From the NCBI GenBank assembly GCA_903896615.1, contig CAITYM010000051.1, positions 1 to 46,247 on the forward strand: a stretch of 46,247 bases of DNA, given 5' to 3'. The notes below the pieces were generated by a model. The model saw only the letters and a program-made list of their open reading frames with translations. It was not told where the DNA came from and ran no database searches. This DNA comes from an uncultured Burkholderiales bacterium. Lineage in GTDB: Bacteria; Pseudomonadota; Gammaproteobacteria; Burkholderiales; Burkholderiaceae_C. The position numbers were made by a program, and so were the translations under genes. Of the stretch, positions 42,120-46,247 are shown piece by piece (position 1 is the first letter of the stretch; each line of letters opens with the position of its first letter).

Positions 42120-43652
42120 ATGCAAGAAATCCTTCAACAACTTGAACATAAAAGAGCAGCCGCCCGTTTGGGTGGTGGAGAGCGTCGAGTAGAGGCTCAG
42201 CACGCCAAAGGTAAGCTCTCAGCGAGAGAGAGAATTGAAGTTCTCCTAGACCCTGGAACGTTTGAAGAGTGGGACATGTTTGTCGAGCACAGGTGTACAG
42301 ACTTTGGTATGCAAGACAACAAAATACCAGGTGACGGAGTGGTGACCGGTTACGGCATGATCAATGGTCGTTTGGTGTTTGTCTTTAGTCAAGACTTTAC
42401 GGTGTTTGGTGGCGCATTGTCAGAGGCACACGCTGAGAAGATTTGCAAAATCATGGACCAAGCCATGAAAGCCGGTGCCCCCGTCATTGGATTGAATGAT
42501 TCAGGTGGTGCAAGGATCCAAGAGGGTGTTGCATCCCTTGGCGGTTACGCAGATATCTTCCAACGCAATGTGCTTGCAAGCGGCGTCATACCGCAGATAA
42601 GCCTTATCATGGGGCCAAGTGCGGGCGGTGCAGTGTATTCCCCAGCTATGACTGATTTCATCTTCATGGTTAAAGATACCTCGTACATGTTTGTCACAGG
42701 CCCTGAGGTTGTGAAGACAGTAACGCACGAGGAGGTTACTGCCGAGGAACTCGGGGGATCGGTCACGCATACGACCGTCAGCGGAGTCGCGGATAGAGCA
42801 TTTGATAATGACATTGAAGCGTTACTGATGCTAAGGCGACTTTATAACTATTTGCCTTTGAATAACAAGGATACTCCACCCGTTAGGAATAGTGGGGATC
42901 CAAAGGACCGAATGGATCTTAGTTTGGACACGCTTGTGCCTGAGAATCCAAACAAGCCATATGACATGAAGGAGTTGATCCTCAAAACCGTAGATGATGG
43001 GGACTTCTTTGAGATACAACCCGAATACGCTAAAAACATCATCGTTGGTTTTGCTCGTATGGCTGGACAGTCAATTGGAATCGTGGCCAATCAACCCATG
43101 GTCTTGGCTGGATGTTTGGACATTAAAAGTAGTATCAAAGCGGCGCGCTTTGTCCGCTTTTGTGATGCATTTAATATCCCCGTAATCACCTTTGTTGATG
43201 TCCCCGGCTTTATGCCTGGTACTTCCCAGGAGTACGGGGGGATCATCAAACACGGTGCTAAATTACTTTATGCTTACGCTGAGTGCACGGTACCGAAAAT
43301 TACAGTGATCACACGAAAGGCTTACGGCGGTGCTTACGATGTGATGGCCTCCAAGCATTTGAGGGGGGACGTTAATTTCGCATGGCCGAATGCAGAAATT
43401 GCTGTGATGGGTGCAAAGGGTGCAGTTGAAATTATCTTCAGAGAGGATAAAGGTGATCCTGAGAAACTCAGTGCAAAAGAGGCTGAATACAAGGCCAGAT
43501 TTGCCAATCCATTTGTAGCCGGAGCTAGAGGCTTTATTGATGATGTAATTTTGCCGCATGAAACAAGAAAGCGAATATGTAGATCGCTTGTAATGCTCAA
43601 AGGAAAGAAGTTAGACAACCCATGGCGCAAGCACGGCAACATTCCCCTTTAA
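42120..43652 (+). CDS. pccB: Propionyl-CoA carboxylase, carboxyltransferase (beta) subunit
   Basis: This 510-residue protein has the two crotonase-like halves of the acyl-CoA carboxylase beta family. The N-half has [40 protein letters not shown] and [12 protein letters not shown] with [18 protein letters not shown]. The C-half has [40 protein letters not shown] and [19 protein letters not shown]. It transfers the carboxyl group from biotin to propionyl-CoA to give (S)-methylmalonyl-CoA. It starts 147 bases after meaB and is followed by pccA after 85 bases, so all are one functional block. Confidence 0.95.
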   Translation: MQEILQQLEHKRAAARLGGGERRVEAQHAKGKLSARERIEVLLDPGTFEEWDMFVEHRCTDFGMQDNKIPGDGVVTGYGMINGRLVFVFSQDFTVFGGALSEAHAEKICKIMDQAMKAGAPVIGLNDSGGARIQEGVASLGGYADIFQRNVLASGVIPQISLIMGPSAGGAVYSPAMTDFIFMVKDTSYMFVTGPEVVKTVTHEEVTAEELGGSVTHTTVSGVADRAFDNDIEALLMLRRLYNYLPLNNKDTPPVRNSGDPKDRMDLSLDTLVPENPNKPYDMKELILKTVDDGDFFEIQPEYAKNIIVGFARMAGQSIGIVANQPMVLAGCLDIKSSIKAARFVRFCDAFNIPVITFVDVPGFMPGTSQEYGGIIKHGAKLLYAYAECTVPKITVITRKAYGGAYDVMASKHLRGDVNFAWPNAEIAVMGAKGAVEIIFREDKGDPEKLSAKEAEYKARFANPFVAGARGFIDDVILPHETRKRICRSLVMLKGKKLDNPWRKHGNIPL

Positions 43653-43737
43653 TTTGATTCAGTACTCTTGGTAGCCCCCCAAATATGGTTCTACTCAAGT
43701 TCGAACACTCTAAAACTACATTTGATTTTAAAAGACT

Positions 43738-45792
43738 ATGTTTAAAAAAATATTAATAGCCAACCGCGGTGAAATTGCCTGCCGCGTCATTGCAACAGCT
43801 AAAAAAATGGGCATCAAAACTGTTGCCGTCTACTCAGAGGCTGACAAGGACGCAAGGCATGTTCAACTGGCCGATGAATCCGTCCTAATAGGACCTGCTG
43901 CCTCCAGGGATTCTTACCTCGTTGCAGACAAAATAATTGCGGCTTGTAAAGCAACTGGCGCACAGGCGGTCCACCCTGGTTACGGCTTTTTAAGTGAGAA
44001 CGAAGCTTTTGCAAAAAGGTGTGAGGACGAAGGTATTTCCTTTATTGGACCCCGCTCAGAGTCTATAGCTGCGATGGGTGACAAAATTGCCTCTAAGAAA
44101 TTAGCTACTAAAGCGGGCGTGAACACTATTCCCGGCGTTAATGAGGCCATTGCATCCGCAGAAAAGGCCGTAGAAATTGCAAAAGGTATTGGATACCCTG
44201 TGATGATCAAAGCTTCAGCTGGAGGTGGGGGGAAAGGCTTGCGTGTTGCTTACAACGATAGGGAAGCGTTAGAGGGGTTTACTTCTTGTACCAATGAGGC
44301 AAAAAATAGTTTTGGAGATGACAGGGTCTTCATTGAGAAATTCGTTGAAGAACCGCGCCACATTGAAATTCAAGTACTAGGTGACTCGCACGGCCACGTC
44401 ATTTACTTAAATGAGCGTGAGTGCTCGATTCAGCGTCGTCACCAAAAAGTGATTGAGGAGGCCCCTTCACCCTTTATCAGCGAGCAAACCCGAATCAAAA
44501 TGGGTGAACAAGCCGTAGCGCTTGCCAAGGCCGTTAACTACAAAAGTGCTGGCACTGTGGAATTTGTAGTTGGACGGGATCAAAGCTTTTACTTTCTTGA
44601 GATGAACACTCGTCTTCAAGTTGAACACCCCGTTACTGAGTGTATTACAGGACTTGACTTGGTTGAGTGGATGATCCGTATCGCATTTGGTGAACACTTA
44701 AAACTCAAACAATCTGATGTCAAAAGAAACGGATGGGCGATTGAATGCAGAATCAATGCAGAAGATCCGTTGCGTAACTTCTTACCTTCAACAGGGCGAT
44801 TGGTCCGTTTTGAGCCTCCTCCTGTCACGATGTTCCAAGGCGATACCGAGCGCCTAAACGGTGTTCGTGTGGATACGGGTGTTTCTGAGGGTGGTGAGAT
44901 ACCCATGCACTATGACTCTATGATTGCTAAACTTATTGTGCACGGCGCAGACCGCAAGGACGCCATTGCCAAGATGCGTGAGGCGCTCAATGGGTTTGTG
45001 ATCCGCGGTGTAAGCTCAAACATCGCGTTCCAATCCGCGTTGCTGGCCCACCCTGATTTTATGGCGGGCAAATTTAACACGGGCTTTATTGCAGAGCACT
45101 ATCCAAAAGGCTTTGGTAGGGAGAGTTGTGAACACGCTGATCCTGACTTTTTAATAGCATTGGCAGCCTTTGTTCGTCGCAAGTCCCGGGAGCGGGCCTC
45201 CAACATGACTGGGCAGTTACCTGGGTACGACGTCAAAGTTGATGAGGAATACGTGGTAATTGAACTCTCAAGCACAGGGGATCATCACCATACACACGTC
45301 CATGTTGATGAGTTCATGGACCGTAACGGGTTAGCAGTAATAAAGATCAACGGCAAGAACTATGCAATAGAGAGCAATTCACGGCTAAACGATATCCGTA
45401 TTGTGGGTACTGTAAACGGGCAACCCTTTACTGCGCAGGTCGACCGTGGATCAGACAAAAATCCATTGGCGCTAGAGGTCACTCACGGCGGGCGCTCATT
45501 GAATGCGCTCGTGGTTTCCCCACATACTGCCAATCTATATAAGTTAATGCCCTTTAAAGCGCCCCCAGACCTCTCTCGCTTTGTTCTCTCACCCATGCCA
45601 GGCCTTCTCGCCGATGTGCTAGTCACTGCGGGTCAGAAGGTCCAAATGGGGGAGCGTGTCGCAGTGATTGAGGCGATGAAGATGGAGAACGTGATCGTTG
45701 CTGCTCAGACCGGGGTGGTTAAAAGCGTCCTTGCCAAGAAGGGCGAGTCTTTGACTGTAGATCAGTTAATCATTGAGTTCGAGAAACAGTAA
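43738..45792 (+). CDS. pccA: Propionyl-CoA carboxylase, biotin-carboxylase (alpha) subunit
   Basis: This 684-residue protein starts with the biotin carboxylase domain: KILIANRGEIACRVIATAKK, AVHPGYGFLSENEAFAKRCE, the Gly-rich ATP loop KASAGGGGKGLR, and YLNERECSIQRRHQKVIEEA with EMNTRLQVEHPVTE. A linker (BT-type) domain of about 150 residues follows, then the biotinyl domain with Lys648 in IEAMKMENV, 37 residues from the end. It carboxylates its own biotin with ATP and bicarbonate. Motif order and length are normal for PccA. pccB lies upstream and the epimerase-like gene downstream. Confidence 0.95.
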   Translation: MFKKILIANRGEIACRVIATAKKMGIKTVAVYSEADKDARHVQLADESVLIGPAASRDSYLVADKIIAACKATGAQAVHPGYGFLSENEAFAKRCEDEGISFIGPRSESIAAMGDKIASKKLATKAGVNTIPGVNEAIASAEKAVEIAKGIGYPVMIKASAGGGGKGLRVAYNDREALEGFTSCTNEAKNSFGDDRVFIEKFVEEPRHIEIQVLGDSHGHVIYLNERECSIQRRHQKVIEEAPSPFISEQTRIKMGEQAVALAKAVNYKSAGTVEFVVGRDQSFYFLEMNTRLQVEHPVTECITGLDLVEWMIRIAFGEHLKLKQSDVKRNGWAIECRINAEDPLRNFLPSTGRLVRFEPPPVTMFQGDTERLNGVRVDTGVSEGGEIPMHYDSMIAKLIVHGADRKDAIAKMREALNGFVIRGVSSNIAFQSALLAHPDFMAGKFNTGFIAEHYPKGFGRESCEHADPDFLIALAAFVRRKSRERASNMTGQLPGYDVKVDEEYVVIELSSTGDHHHTHVHVDEFMDRNGLAVIKINGKNYAIESNSRLNDIRIVGTVNGQPFTAQVDRGSDKNPLALEVTHGGRSLNALVVSPHTANLYKLMPFKAPPDLSRFVLSPMPGLLADVLVTAGQKVQMGERVAVIEAMKMENVIVAAQTGVVKSVLAKKGESLTVDQLIIEFEKQ

Positions 45793-45849
45793 AGCTGCTG
45801 TTGGTGTTTTGAATCTAATTGAAGTAATAAATGGTTTTAGGAAAAATAA

Positions 45850-46247
45850 ATGAGTCATCGTCCTTTCAAAGTACTCGGCATTCAGCAAATCGCAATCGGT
45901 GGGACTGATAAAAATGAGCTAAAGAAGTTATGGGTTGATATGCTCGGAATTACCGTGACGGGTACTTTTGCGAGTGAACGAGAAAATGTTGATGAAGATA
46001 TTTTGACCATTGGAGTTGGTGCCCACGCGGTTGAGGTCGATTTAATGCAGCCCATTGATATCCTTAAAAAACCTGCAGTCCACGCCACCCCTCTAAATCA
46101 TGTGGGATTGTGGATTGATAACCTGCAGGCAGCTTATGACTGGTTAAGCGCCCAAGGTGTTCGGTTTGCACCTGGTGGTATTCGAAAGGGCGCGGCTGGT
46201 TATGATATTTGTTTCATCCATCCAAGGGGTGAAGCAACGCTGCCCAT
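45850..46247 (+). CDS. VOC family protein, probable methylmalonyl-CoA epimerase (3' end missing)
   Basis: The frame opens at ATG 45850 and runs off the right edge after 132 residues. The fragment has the vicinal-oxygen-chelate fold pattern: [20 protein letters not shown] at the start, [20 protein letters not shown] in the second half and CFIHPRGEA near the end. The His/Gln/Glu metal positions are consistent with a lactoylglutathione-lyase-like or methylmalonyl-CoA epimerase protein. Following pccA and mutase genes, the epimerase that turns (S)- into (R)-methylmalonyl-CoA is the natural role. VOC proteins are hard to tell apart, so this is moderately sure. Confidence 0.75.
   Translation, partial: MSHRPFKVLGIQQIAIGGTDKNELKKLWVDMLGITVTGTFASERENVDEDILTIGVGAHAVEVDLMQPIDILKKPAVHATPLNHVGLWIDNLQAAYDWLSAQGVRFAPGGIRKGAAGYDICFIHPRGEATLP

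Overview
The window looks like a chromosomal segment of a moderately AT-rich betaproteobacterium of the order Burkholderiales. The evidence is the DUF2844/DUF3443 pair, the Burkholderia-type chromate transporter, the single-chain methylmalonyl-CoA mutase with its GTPase, and the overall protein style. A freshwater Polynucleobacter-like organism fits, but this is inference. I saw no phage genes, insertion sequences, CRISPR arrays or rRNA. The only RNA gene found is a tRNA-Ser(GGA). REGION 1 (1-8970), redox and electron transfer: a flavin reductase cut by the left edge, with a perfect FNR/ANR box upstream; an operon of a Gfo/Idh/MocA oxidoreductase and a TetR regulator; a CvpA-like membrane protein; a divergent aldo/keto reductase and Old Yellow Enzyme pair; a YkgJ cysteine-cluster protein; and a two-gene operon of a Cyc2-like outer-membrane cytochrome-porin fusion and a diheme cytochrome c4-like lipoprotein, again with a perfect FNR/ANR box upstream. 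REGION 2 (9108-17047), the most unusual part: homologues of three toxoflavin (7-azapteridine) genes, namely GTP cyclohydrolase II (ToxB-like), a WD-repeat protein (ToxC-like) and a SUMF1-domain protein (ToxD-like), together with an ATP-grasp ligase, an NAD(P)H-FMN reductase and three small Ser/Gly/Ala-rich proteins that share an N-terminal block of the type MxMRIGSGxG. The cyclohydrolase carries an in-frame amber codon exactly where the family has Tyr/Trp, and it has also lost a zinc ligand and a catalytic arginine. REGION 3 (17068-20343), metal resistance: chrA, which has no canonical start codon, is divergent from arsR-arsC-acr3. REGION 4 (20344-28106): remains of a broken gene, an operon of cytochrome b561 and two YceI proteins, a LigB/DODA dioxygenase divergent from a LysR regulator, a conserved hypothetical, an outer-membrane protein, and a DUF4399-catalase pair. 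REGION 5 (28508-35519): a solitary mreB convergent with a bactofilin gene, the DUF2844-DUF3443 pair, an alpha/beta hydrolase, an acyl-CoA dehydrogenase, a decayed AraC-type regulator and a hypothetical anchored protein. REGION 6 (35890-46247): tRNA-Ser, a class III basic amino-acid decarboxylase, then a co-directional propionate block: methylmalonyl-CoA mutase, MeaB GTPase, propionyl-CoA carboxylase beta and alpha subunits, and a VOC-family protein cut by the right edge that is probably the epimerase. Together these take propionyl-CoA from branched-chain amino acids, odd-chain fatty acids or propionate to succinyl-CoA.
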